Positions 12,620 through 24,500 of a stretch of 64,000 nt of DNA are shown here, in pieces. Location: assembly GCA_026686845.1 (NCBI GenBank), contig JAIVEN010000013.1, forward strand, positions 17,256,001-17,320,000, read 5' to 3'. The position numbers and the translations under genes are program-made. This stretch comes from Adenanthera pavonina. Lineage: Eukaryota > Streptophyta > Magnoliopsida > Fabales > Fabaceae. The notes beneath the pieces were generated by a model. The model saw nothing but the letters and a program-made list of their open reading frames with translations, did no database searches and was not told the DNA's origin. The first letter of the stretch is position 1; the number at the start of each line of letters is the position of its first letter.

Positions 12620-12839
12620 ATAATTAGTTGGCATTTCCATTTTAAACACTGACAAAAGTGATTTAAGAATTAAAATTAAAATAAATATTGAATAAATATT
12701 AGTTGGCGTTTTTGGTTAAAACGCTAACTAAGATTAATCTTTAAGTTAGCATTTCAGTTGGAAATGTCATCCAAGACCAAGATTTTAGTTGGCGTTTCTC
12801 ACAGAAATGCAAACTAAGGTTATTTAATAATAAAAAAAA

Positions 12840-15371
12840 TAAAAATTAAGATAGATAAGGTTCCAATTCTTGCGCGGTGTCACTTGTTGAGAACATAGAC
12901 CAAAAACCATCGAGCTCTGTCTTCCACGACTTCACTTCTTGCACGGCGTCAATTCATACTCGAGCCCATTATCGAAGCTTATCGCCAGCGTCTCTCCGTA
13001 GAAGCATTGTGCTTTCCATTAAGGATTCGTGCTCCCTATCGAAGCTTGGTCCTCTCCATCGAAGCTAAAACCTAAATCGTCAGTACACGCCCATTTTCTC
13101 TCTCTCCTACACTTTAATTTCTTAAATTGATTGTTGTAGTACACTTTGCTTCTGGTAATTTCATGGTTTCTAATAGTTATATGGGAATGATGATTTCATC
13201 TGAGTAATTTTTGTGTCTTGCAATTACTTGGCCCTCTCTTCAGTGTTATTTTTATCCTTCTTAGTCATATGCTTTTAGGGACAGATCCAGAAATAAAGTA
13301 TGGGGTGGCAAAAATTTAAATAATTAACAAACTCATATTGTATATGAATATATATATATATAAACATGCCTTTGTAAAGGAAGCTAGAAGGAAACCCATA
13401 GCGAGAGTGCTTCGTGAAATGTTAGCAGGTTACTAGGAGTTTTAAAGAATATAGATATGTTTTAAGGATGAGAAAAATAGTAGCACAAAGAATAGAGAGA
13501 GAGAATGGGTATGTGAGAGAGCAAAATAGTCATTTTTTTCCTTCTTATGCTGAGGTTATATATAAATTGTAACTGGTACGATTTGGAAAAAGAGAAAAAG
13601 TAAACAAAACAAAAGAATTCATTTTTACTACTTATAAAATGAGAAGTGGAGTGGATAAAAATTCTGGGAGGGCAGTCTTTAACTTTGCTTAGGAACTCTT
13701 CAAGGATTGTCTTTGGTATGTAAGAAATCTTTTGTTTTTTTTTGGGGGTGGAGGGGGGTAGCATCCCTACTAGGCCCCCTATAAATCCCTCCATGTATGC
13801 TTTTGTTATTCCTTTCTTTTTCCTTTGTTTGTTTTGAGTACCAATGGGTACTGAGAAAGCTACACTTATTTGTATTCTGTCAAGTGAGTTTCTAATTTTC
13901 AGTGTATTGTACACAATTTTAACCCTTGATTTTGAACTTTCTTTGCCCATAAATCCTTCACTAAGGAGATTTATGCAAGTCATTTTTAGAGTAATAAATA
14001 AAATTGACCTACACAGTTCCTTCTCATTGCTAGTCCTTTGGTTCTATTTTCTTGATCCTTTACTCTATTCAAATGTTTTATTGGCCTGCAACAGAATTAA
14101 TTCACATGATTATATGTTGTTCTTTAACTAAGTTATCATTTTCCTTGTCTTCAGGTACCCCAAAAGTGGTGTCCCAACAAATATTGCTCCATGTATCCTT
14201 TTGGCATTTTCATCTTTTGCTATTTGTTTTTATTTTCACTAATTTTAGCCTTCATTTTTTATTCAATTTTTGGTATTTAAAAGAATTCTAATCATATTAT
14301 TTAAAAGTAGTGTAACCATATTAACTGATAAAAAACCTGCAAATGGCACATTTATTTTTTGATTTTAAAATTCCTTATTTGATTATTTCAACAATTTGAT
14401 ATATTTTCATGCTAACTTTTCCTGTGGTGGTCCTTCCTTATGATGTAGTTTTTTGACTGTGGAGTATGGGTTGTTATTTAACCAATTCAAAATTGAGTTT
14501 CCTTAATTCTGAATGTCCAGACTTGAACGTTGAACCTATCACTGAGAACTACTATCCAACTGTGTTTTTCAAATGAATTCTGCTTACTCAGGGATAATTT
14601 GATACCTATAAATGAGACAGTAACTAAGTTACCTCTAAATTTGGTGGTAGGTCCTATTAGCATGACAAAGTGGCAATTATTTCTGCAGATTGATCAATCC
14701 TTCCAGATCCATAGTAGCTATGGAAGCATGATCAAGGGCGAGGGTGATGAGCTAAAGGTCTGTGTCATTAGAACTATCCAGTGATTCTCCAAACATTTTT
14801 ACACTACAATTCTACCTTTTTATGTTTTATGAACTTATTTGACAAAACATGCTTGTTGAGTGTTGAATGACCTTATGTTTATGCATATCCTTTGGCTATT
14901 CTTTAAATAATTTTCTTGCTGTGTTTTTTTGTAAGTTGGTATCACTTTCATGTTCTTGACTCTGTTTGTCATATTTAGTTTCATCACTTACATTGTTGTT
15001 CAAGTGCTTGTGCAAACATTTATGGGGAATTTTAGGTCCTGGAGGGCATTTTAGATTTTGGTGTATGTTGAAAAATCACTCCCATATGATCCTTTATTTT
15101 TTTGGGATATACATTACCAAATTTTCTATCAACTCCTCTAGTTGATAGTCTAACATGAAAGAAGCTATTGAGGTAGGAGGTCCTTTCCATCTCTGTAAAA
15201 GAAAAAGCTAGTTTTGAAAGTTGATTTCAAGTCAATGATGCTTTTGGCATCTCTTTTTGAAGGATGTTAATTATCTACATTGTAGCACACAGTTTGAGAC
15301 AGTGACGTGTTAATGTTGGGCATCTATTGATGCATATTTTGGTTGTCTAATGTTGATCATATCCAATCTAG
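12840..15371. other. CACTA interior, largely unrecognised
   Basis: No transposase or complete gene can be read here. 12,850-13,080 is relatively GC-rich with an open piece on the plus strand (12,877-13,068) and could be an untranslated or first-exon region of a captured gene. 13,080-14,640 is T-rich and intron-like. 14,640-14,759 contains an exon-like stretch (see findings). 14,760-15,371 is again intron-like. A 173-codon open frame at 13,462-13,983 on the minus strand has no recognisable domain and low-complexity composition. Confidence 0.4.
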
Positions 15372-16285
15372 GAAGGACTTCAATGTAGAGAGAGAAAAAG
15401 AGTTAGAGGAGTATGAAAAGTCTAGTGCACATATGGGTTCAATTGCCAGAAAAACTCAAATGCCAAAGTAGAGTAAGATGTTGCCAATTTTATTAAAATC
15501 ACCTTGCCCTTAATAAATGAAATAGTTTATAAGCTAATTGTCTTCATTCATGCTAATTACAGCTACCCAAAGGGCATAATTATTTTCTTCAAGCTAAAAT
15601 GCATTTCAGATAATGTTTCTGTGGGGCAAAATGGTGCTCTTTAAGAAGCCACTGACAATAGCAATGTCTCCAACACTGATGAACAAAATCCCTTAGAAGG
15701 TGTCATTGAGGTTAATGAACAAAAGGTATGAGATAATAGTAACAATGATAAAGAAAACCAAGGGGTCAGTGAAGGAAATGAAGCTAAAGCTGAAAAAAAA
15801 ATTCAAGAAGCTGAAGTAAAAATTTTGGCCAATGCTTACAAGGACAACATGGATGTTGTCTTACATGAGTATTTGAAGGTTGTCTTTGAGAAGTTTGGTT
15901 TTGTGAAGGTAATTACAATCTCCTCTTCTTATTGTTGGATGAGATTTATGCCATCTATCAGTTTGATTTTCAGTTCATAGTTGTTTATTAAGTTGCCTTA
16001 TTCTTTATTTTTTTGGCACTATTTAGAATGTTAACTTATTGTCTTTGAGTTTTAATTGATTTTGAATAGACAGCTAGACTAGATGACGATTGGCACATCC
16101 CTTCTACCAAATAAATGCTCCATCTTAAAGATTTACATTGACTGAGACTGATATATTAATCTTTATATTCTTGTCTGCTAAATCAGTACATTTATTTCAA
16201 GATTATAGCAGATTCAGGATACATCTTGTTTGAAGAACCTAAAGCTACTTAGAAAGCTCGTGCTACTATAGTTCTTGTCAAAAAG
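15372..16285 (+). pseudogene. La1-like: Captured La (La1) RNA-binding protein gene fragment
   Basis: La protein binds the 3' U-tail of RNA polymerase III transcripts. Three exon-like blocks separated by introns match the middle and RRM2 part of plant La1 as I recall it. Block 1 (15,372-15,473) encodes KDFNVEREKELEEYEKS, the linker after RRM1. Block 2 (15,563-15,908) encodes YPKG at its start, then an acidic Glu/Asn/Asp-rich linker, then YLKVVFEKFGFVK, the start of RRM2, and ends at a GT donor. Block 3 (16,187-16,285) follows a CAG acceptor and encodes ADSGYILFEEPKAT, then a stop, KARATIVLVKK and a GTAAG donor. In-frame stops occur in all three blocks (for example TAG in block 3), so it is not translatable. 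The N-terminal La motif and the C-terminus are absent. Intron positions are retained, so the piece was captured as genomic DNA, not as a processed mRNA copy. Confidence 0.75.
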
Positions 16286-16619
16286 GTAAGTAGATGAATT
16301 AATTGATGTCTTGAATTACACGAATAAGCTGTTTTTCCATTTTATTGGTTTTTTTCTTGAGAAAAAAAAACTTGCATATATGCTAACTTATTCATGTAAA
16401 GGTGGACTTGGTAGTGTTGGTATATAGTTTTGGACATATTGTTTTTGTTGATATAGTTGTTTAAAACTTGAGTATAGTTTTGTATATATAGTGTGGGAAA
16501 TATTAGAAAGTTTGTCTTAGTTGTTAATATTGTTGATTGGGAAGAAAATACAGGTTGTAAACTGTAAATTATAGCTACAATTGTAAATACAAGTTAAAGA
16601 AACAAAATGAATTGATTTT

Positions 16620-17004
16620 TCCCAACAAAAAAAAGTTCTAGCTTTAGTTAGCGTTTCTATGGGAAATGCCAACTAAAGCCCTATTTAAAAATAATAATAA
16701 AATAAAAGATGGTGTTTACTAATGAAATGCTAACTAAAGTTAACACTTTACTTTAGATGGCATTTGTCACAATAAATGCCATCTAAAATATAGTTTAAAT
16801 TGGCATTTGTATTAGAAACGCCAACTAAAGTTGACACTTTAGATGGCATTTCTCAAAAAAATGCCAACTAAAGTTAACTTTAGATGGCGTTTTATAAATG
16901 CTAACTAAAATATTCCTTTTTATCAGTGCTGGAATAGATGGTGTTTTGGAAATGTCAATAAAGAGCAAAAATAAATGCCAACTATTCCCTTTTTTGGTGT
17001 AGTG
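16620..17004. repeat. Right subterminal repeats and terminus of the CACTA element
   Basis: At least eight AGTTGGCATTT / AGATGGCATTT motifs in both orientations lie at 16,640-16,985, ending in the terminal CACTACACC inverted repeat (plus-strand GGTGTAGTG, ending at 17,004). Confidence 0.85.
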
Positions 17005-17936
17005 TACATATATAATTTTGCATAATATTTTAGCATTTAAGGTCCAAGCTTGAAACACAAAGTCAAGCAAATCACATCTTCTTCTTTCTTCTTTGCCTTC
17101 CTTGGTTTCCTTGCATTGCTTGGCCTAACATAGTTGTAATTTTTTAAGAGTGAGATTTAAAGAATCTTAGTAGCATTACCATTCATAAATACATATCTTC
17201 ACATGATGCATAAAAATATCAAGCATTCTCATCGAATCATATTATGCCATAACAATTCATAAAAATTTTGGCAGAGTTTCTCTTCATAAATCAGACATCC
17301 CTGGGTCACAAAATTGTTTAAACTACTCAGCCAACATTCAAGAAGCATTACAAAACATCAATCATGGCATCAAACAAATCATAGAATTCATAAATTGATC
17401 ATTGGATAACATAATGCATAAAATGGAAAAATACTATCTTATTGGCTTCCTTTACTTTTCACCTTTGGTATACTTCTTCCAAACACTCACACAAGCTTTC
17501 TTGAACCAAAACACAACATGAAGCAACCACTTATGCCACTGGTTTCATGGCTTCCTTCACAAAGTGTCCATGAAACCCTAAATTTCTATATAATTACTCT
17601 TAAGCTTAATCATGAAACCAATACTTGTTCCTAGGGTTTTCCACCTTGAGGAACTCATTTTTGGTGTCAAAATAAATTCCCACTCTAACATGACCCACTA
17701 ATCTAGCTGAAACATGGGTGAGAGAGGGATAAAGTGATTGCTTTAAAATCTTGCTCCAAGTTTATGAAATCATGTTTTTCTCAGCTAGTTTATGCTCTCT
17801 CCTAAGTTTATTACATAAAAACTCATCTTATATGTTACCTAGGGTTTGCCTGAAATTTGGTCTTGAGTAGAAGAAGAAGATCACTTCATTAAACTACCAT
17901 GAACCACTTGAAAACATAAGCGTAAGGTAGTTAGGA
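17005..17936 (-). mobile_element. LTR-B fragment (middle part), right of the CACTA element
   Basis: It continues the LTR-B copy that stops at 10,693: it has the CTTCCTTGGTTTCCTTGC block, the hairpin at 17,152-17,168 (GAGATTT-AAA-GAATCTT, one mispair), and the CAATACTTGTTCCTAGGGTTTT block. It ends abruptly where a sense-strand LTR-B begins at 17,937. The missing end may be the piece at about 25,610-26,674. Confidence 0.7.
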
Positions 17937-18984
17937 TGTAATATCCCTACTTTTATGGAATATTATAAAATGCATAAAAGGATGGGAAATGAAGTGAGAC
18001 GGAGAAGCTACATGCTCAGTCTCTATAAAGAATTAATTTCCCATGTTATTTTTAGAAGAAGTTATGTTTGGTCCTTAATTGCAATTAATTTTCCACAAGG
18101 TCCATAGCAGAAATTAATTCTAGAATCCAAGAAGGCATAAATATTGGAAGCTCGCCTCGAGCTGAGTACAATGATATAAATATTGTATCCTTGGGAGGTC
18201 TAGGTTAAGAGATGAATCAATTTGAAAGTTAATGTGAATAGTAAAAAAAGAAATATTAAAAAAATTGGTCTTCGGGAAAAATTATTAGAAGCTGCCCAAA
18301 AGAATGGGCAATTACGTTTTTAACCCAGTTTAAGGGTAAAATGATCATTTCTTAGATTAGAAGTAAAATGTAGAAATTTCATTTAAGCCCTAAGGAAAAA
18401 TGCTGATATCATAAAGTATATAGAGGAACAATGAAAACAGAAAGACATCGAAAGAGACAATGAAGGGCAGAAGGAAAAATGTAGACATTATATTTTGGCC
18501 CCAAAGAATGAGAATTCTATGCATAATGGTCCTTTGAATAAAGATTTTTATAATTTTAGTCCCTGGGTAAAATTACAAAAAAGACTTAAAAGTTTCAAAA
18601 ATTATAAATTTGCCTGTCAAGGGCATTTCTGTAAATTTAAAAAATTATAGTCAAAATGAAGTTCTTGATGAGATAAGCCCAATGGAATACTATTTGGAAG
18701 CTAATTAGATCAATATAAATTTTATTGGGTATTAAAGTTATATAATTAATATTTTATCTGATAAATGTTATTTTAGACTACGAAAAAAGTAATATCGATT
18801 CAAGGAGTCATTGGATCTTGCTAAAATATATTTTGGGTCAAAATAATGATTTTGGATTAAAAATAATTTTTGGATAATCGTGTACCAATTTAATAATAAT
18901 TTTGACAAAAACATTTAATTGGTACGGGTTACAATGGAAAGTACTTGTCACAGAAATACTCCATGAATATCTCCCACATCAAGG

Positions 18985-19474
18985 GTATGTTACAGGCCTG
19001 TAAAATTAGCTCTGTGTTTCACCACCAATGATCTGCCTCTTTCTCAAACATATAAGTAGATAGTAGAGCTTTCATCTATGAAGTATAGCCCGTGAGCCTA
19101 AATATCTTTTCAAGGCTCAATATCCAATCTTCCGTAGCTTGAACATCAAATTTTCCTTCAAAGGATGGACGGCAGTGCTTTCTCAATTGGGCCATGAGAT
19201 TTTGTTGATTAGCAAAGTCTATCATTGCCTAATTTACCACTGCAGCTAGGGGCTCCATTTGCTGCTGTGGCCTTTGAATTGACTCCTCAATTCCAACCTC
19301 AGGATGTTGCCTTTGAGTTGATATAGATATCTATAAGTCCTCAAGAACTCTCTACTATTGATCTAGTCTATCCATAATAACCTATAGTGGATCAACTTGC
19401 TGTGAATTATCTTGTTGTAAAGCTCCTCCCCATTTAGGAGTTGCCTCTCTAGTCTAACTTCTAGTATGTACCAT
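18985..19474 (-). pseudogene. Ty3/gypsy gag N-terminal fragment
   Basis: The minus strand from the ATG at 19,474 reads a Gln-rich leader (SIQRPQQQMEPLAAVVN) followed by the retrotransposon gag domain signature: LRKHCRPSFEGKFDVQA, then EDWILSLEKIFRLTGYTS, and EADHWW near 19,010. These are hallmarks of the Retrotrans_gag family of Ty3/gypsy elements. Several in-frame stops are present. It differs from the gag at 52,150-53,440, so it belongs to another gypsy lineage. It breaks the sense LTR-B; the left border near 18,985 is approximate. Confidence 0.65.
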
Positions 19475-20470
19475 TTTATATCTACACAAAAATTAAAATC
19501 ATGAACATGTAGCAATTGTACTCAGAGAACATATATAAACATAGCATTTTATTCACATAGTCAACTTTATACATGCATTCCTTCATGGTCTTTTCTACAA
19601 CATCATACATCAGTCTCTTTATTCTACCTCTTATACTATTCATGACTGTGTGTATATTATAATCTCAAAATTTGCAGTTAGCTAGTGTTCATTATATATA
19701 TACATGTTCACAAATACCTATAACCTGACTATCATCTAAGAGGAACTAGGACTATCTAGGAGGTAAGTAAATACTAGATCCTCCTTCAAATCTTCTTTTA
19801 GGTCTTCCTCCTAATCCTCTTGTACTTGTTTCGATTGTTCTTCAAGTTCCCCCTCTGTCAAGTACTCATGGTTTTGAAGCTTTACATGGTTAGTCTCAGT
19901 TCACCTGGTACCTTCGAGCTCTATTCTCATCCATTCTAGACGTATCAATCCTCAAATACATTTCTAGAAACTCACAAGCCACTCTCTTCTCAGCTCATCC
20001 CTTACTGATCCCTAGTAGTCATCATCGTCAAGCAATATAGTATGGACTACATCTATCCATGCTGGTTTAAAGAAAGGCTGGCCTTGAGACTCTGTAAACT
20101 CTTTTGCATCATTTAGCATATCTAGGAAAGTGGTCAGTGGGAGTCCTAATAGCTTCGAAGCCTTTCATTATATAACCTGGCCATAACCTTTTATACTTCC
20201 TGAGCTTTGTTAATGGGAATTTCAAGGCTTGCTACAATTGGCTGCTTTCCTGAATCCCCATTCTGTACCTTTAATCAGTAGAGGATATATTGGTCCATAA
20301 AAAAGATTAAATCAATTATTGGCCAAAATTGAGGGTAAGATACATCTAGACTAGACCTTGAGACACCTTCGGAATTAGTTGAAAAGCTTTTGAATAAAAG
20401 TAACCATGATTACATGCCATTTGATATCTTTCTTAAACCACATTGGTTAAGCTATTGGGTCTTCATTTTC
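19475..20470 (-). other. Insert of unknown origin upstream of the gypsy gag fragment
   Basis: It lies between the gag ATG and the point where LTR-B sequence resumes (about 20,470). It would be the leader of the gag-bearing element, but I see no primer-binding site or LTR end in it. A minus-strand stretch at 19,750-20,100 reads as decayed coding sequence rich in Glu, Asp and Lys (for example EYLTEGELEEQSKQVQED) with stops. I do not recognise it. Confidence 0.35.
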
Positions 20471-21519
20471 TTACCTTAAACACATCTAAATCGGAGGGTG
20501 GAGAGTGAGAGAGCTTGTGAAAACATTGAAGAGGAAGAAGACACAAGAGGCAAAGCTAACATTTCAAACTACCAAGGTAACATCTTAAAGCTATATTATT
20601 GTGTTTCCAAGCGCTTGTGGAAGTTTTTATGGATTATTTCCTTCTATTTTGCCTATGAAATTTTTGACCTAGAAGACAGAAGAGAGAGAAAGTTGAGCCA
20701 TGAAGAAGCTAAACCATAGGAAAGTTTAAAAATGCTTCAACAAGATACAAGAATATGCAAGTGGTTTTAATTCATGAAGCAAAACTTTTTCTCCATTTTT
20801 TGAATATTTTTTCTCAGATTAGGGTTCAATATAGGATGATAATTTCATGATTTTGACCCCAAAAATAGATTTCTTGAATCCAAAATAGGTTAAGGCAAGT
20901 GTGTTGTACAAGAAATTTCCAAAGAATAACTAAATAAAATTTTAAGATTTATGATGCCACTTTATGAAGGGTATCTACTAGCTATGTTTTATGATGCAAT
21001 AGGATTTCAAGAATTGCCAAATGATTAAAGGAAGTGTTGTCAAGGTTTGGAGAAGTTTGGAAATCAAGAAGATATTTATTTTCCCATTTATGCCTAATGT
21101 TATTATGCTTGATTTTCATATTTCTATAATTATGCCATAAATTTGTTTGGATGTTTTGTGATGAATTTGTATTGTTGGCTAGTTGTTTGAAGGGTTTTAT
21201 GACCCCAGAATGTCCATTTTCTAAGGTGTTACCATGTCAAAATTTTTATGAAATTCTATGGTATAATATGATTTTATGATTATCATTGATGATTTTATGA
21301 GATGTTATGACAATATGCTTGCATAATTGGGTACAATTACTGAGATTCTTTGAATCTCATTTCTTTCTATATGTTACCTATGATAGAGCAAGGACATGGA
21401 ATATACAATCAAATACAAGGAGAATGAAGAAAATGATAAAGAATTACTTGATTTTGCAAGTTATCATGTTAAGTTGGGAAAATATGTATAATGTTATGTA
21501 TGAGAGGAAATTCTGAATT

Positions 21520-24500
21520 TGTCAGATTGGCTAGTCACCCAAGAGGGGGTTGAATTAGGTGATACAAGATTTTCGCCCTTTTTGATGAATATCCTAATTT
21601 CACTAAGAGATGCAGCATAACAAGGGTGAATAGAGTATGACGAAGTAAATAAATGAAATGAGAATATGAAGAGCAAGACACGGATTTATACTAGTTTAGG
21701 TCAAACCACTTGGCCTACGTCCAGTGCTCAAGCCACCTCTTGAGATTTTCACTATGTCCCATAAATTTGATCTGGGCACTTATGAAGTTTCAATACATCC
21801 CAAAAATTTCACTAGGCACTTGTGAAGCCACTCTCCCAACACCCTTGCTATAACACCTTTATTTAGGATCATTTTCCATGTATTAGGCCTCCTTAGAGAC
21901 TAACTATTCTTAATTAGAAACTTGAATCGCAATAAAATATTATAATAAATTTAATCAATTTTCCATGGTACTATTCATTTAATCTCATTTTTTTCTTTTT
22001 CAGAAAAATTCAGAAAATCATAACTAATTCAATAAAAATCATATGAAAATGATTCAAGTCTCTATGGATAGCTTATAAGAATGTATACATGGAAAAAATA
22101 TAAATCAGAGCAAGTACTTGGCCAATTAACACATTAAATTTCATGAATTTCTATTGTTCACATGGTTAATTCAGAAATTCCAGTTTTTTGGACTAATTTT
22201 GAAAATTCACCATAATTCGTACACTCATGAAAATTGAGTGCTCTTTAGATCATTTTAAATCCTTGTATGTCTACTTTTGAACCATATATAACATTCATAT
22301 TTTATAAATCAAAAAGTCTAAACAGTGGCATGTTTACTTTGCACAGGTCAGGATGACCATTTTTATTCTTATACTTCAGTACAAAAATTGTAAGATATTC
22401 TAAGACTTAAAGCAACATAAAAACTTGAAGAAACATATTTAACCTCATCGTTACAAATTTACATAAGAGGTTAAAACATATGGCCAATGCAATCAACATC
22501 AAATTAAATACCAAATTCTTTCTCCTTTCCCTTCTCTTCCTTGGAGGTCTTGTCATTGTTGCTACCTAATCATGGTTAATATGTGGAAGGGTGAGATTCA
22601 AAGAATCTCAGTAGATAAATCTCATACATGTCATCATATCATCACATTGAGCATGAACACATTAAGTAAACATAGTTCATCACATAGGCACATTGGAAAC
22701 ATATACATTTTATGAAAATTTTGGCAGAGTTTCATTTTGTAAAATGGACATCCGAGGGCTCCAAACCCCTCATACAACTCAGCCAACAAAAAATAAATAT
22801 CATAAATCAACATTTCATACATATGCCATAGTGTCAAATATCAAAAGAACAATAATGACAATGTGATGTTAGTAAAGAGGATTATCTACCTTATTGTACT
22901 TCCTTGCTTCCCACACTTTGTCCAACACTTCTTCAACCTTCCAATACTTATTCAAGCTTTCTTAGGCTTCCTAGAACCTAAACATATCATTAAACAATTA
23001 CTCAAGCTAATGGTTCCATGACTTTCTTCAAAAAGTGTTCATGAAACCCTAATTCTTAAAAAATACACCAAAAATTCATTCCTGGCTCAAAATGATGAAT
23101 TTTACCTCTATCCCTTGTAATATTGTAGGAGGAATCCAAATATGGCCTCATAATTACCAAATTCCATCTCTAGCTATAGTTACTATTCATCCAAATAAAG
23201 CTTCAAACCCTAAATTTTTGCTTTCTTAATCTTAAGCTTTTTCATGAAATCAACACTTGTTCCTAAGATTTTAGACCATGGGAAACCCATTTTTGAGGTC
23301 CAATTTATGAAATTTCAACCCTAATTATGAATGATAGCTCATAAAAAATCAGGGAAATTCAAGAAAAATTGCTACACTTTTGTTATGCAACAAACTACTT
23401 GCATATTTAAGCTTTAAATGAACATTCTATTATTTCACCCATGATTTATGGTTGGAAAACTCCATTTCTTGCTAAATCATGCCATGGACAAAACCCTAAG
23501 AGGATGGAGAAGAATTTTTAATCTATGAACCATGCTTCTAATACCATAGATAGCAAGTTTAGAATGATAGAAAAGAAGCTTACCAACTTAGCTTTCAAAT
23601 TTTGCCTTGAACCTTCTCTTCTCTTTTCTCTCTTTCTCTCTTCCTTTCTTGCATTTTTCTCCTTCAGTTTTCTGCTGGAAATGGTCATGAATGTACGGAG
23701 GAAAGAGGGTAATTAGATGACTTAATTAAGTGGTTAATGATGTGACTAAGCATGATTAACTCTTTAATTAAACTTAGCTTACTTTTTGGCCAAAAAAGTG
23801 ACAACTTCTTGGAGAAGTTTTTCCAAAAATTCAAGCTCACCAAGCTGCCCAATTTCATACCCAATGAGAGTTCTTTGAGTGTCCAGTCTGTTCAATCTTT
23901 TCTAGTCCAAATATGTCTTGAACCAGATAATTGTTAACCGTACCCATAAAATTGCTTTTTACAGTAATTTAGTATTTTTGGGCTACAGGACTGTTCTAAT
24001 TTTATTTTTATATTTTCATAATTATTATGTGCCAAATGATATCTATGTATGACTTATATCATGTCCCAATTACCTTTTAATCATTGATGGGGCCCATAAT
24101 TTACTTTATTAGTTTACTGTTATTTTTGGACACTCGTCACTAATTATTTTTTTATCCTTAAACATCAACCCTCAGTGCCATATACCATTGGACTTCTCTC
24201 ATCGAGGGCCTCGTTTTGACAATAATTTTATATATTTACAAAATTAACCCTGATCCGAGGTTAAATTATAATTTTTGAAACTTTCAGGTCATTAGGTGTA
24301 ATTTTTCTGAAAGGCTTTTGCACTTTGGATACACGGGAATTTGATGAATCTAGGGACATGGATGTCATTTTAATAATTCTTTAGGGGGCAAAAATATAAT
24401 TTCTCATTTTTTCATCAAACTAGGTAAAATGACTTCTTTGTCATTTTTCATGTATAACAGTGTATGTCGATTTCCATGAATTCTTTATACATTTCACGTT

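Larger units (their letters stand above)
10694..17004. mobile_element. CACTA (En/Spm-type) DNA transposon, non-autonomous
   Basis: The right terminus read inward on the minus strand is CACTACACCAAAAAAGGG; the left terminus is TACTATGCCAAAAATAGCC, a slightly decayed copy of the same inverted repeat. Both are flanked by TAC (10,691-10,693 and 17,005-17,007), the 3-bp target duplication expected of this superfamily. Inside each end lie many direct and inverted copies of an AGTTGGCATTT / AAATGCCAACT motif, the subterminal repeats to which CACTA transposases bind. The element is 6.3 kb including a 1.65 kb copia LTR. I see no TNPA/TNPD-like transposase frame, so it is probably a non-autonomous element; its interior carries a captured host gene fragment. 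It interrupts an LTR-B, whose sequence continues on both sides. Confidence 0.85.
17937..21519 (+). mobile_element. LTR-B, sense strand, 3' truncated
   Basis: It starts TGTAATATCCC and parallels the complete sense copy at 45,210-48,717: GAATTAATTTTCCACAAGGTCC near 18,090, GGAGGTCTAGGTTAAGAGAT at about 18,196, and the hairpin at 21,342-21,358. It stops at 21,519, about 1 kb before the expected GGTGTTACA end, where LTR-C begins. A block of foreign sequence (about 18,985-20,470) is inserted in it. Confidence 0.75.

Noticed and set aside
13462..13983. 173-codon open frame on the minus strand
   Set aside because: No recognisable domain and AT-driven composition; it overlaps intron-like sequence inside the CACTA element. 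Most likely chance.
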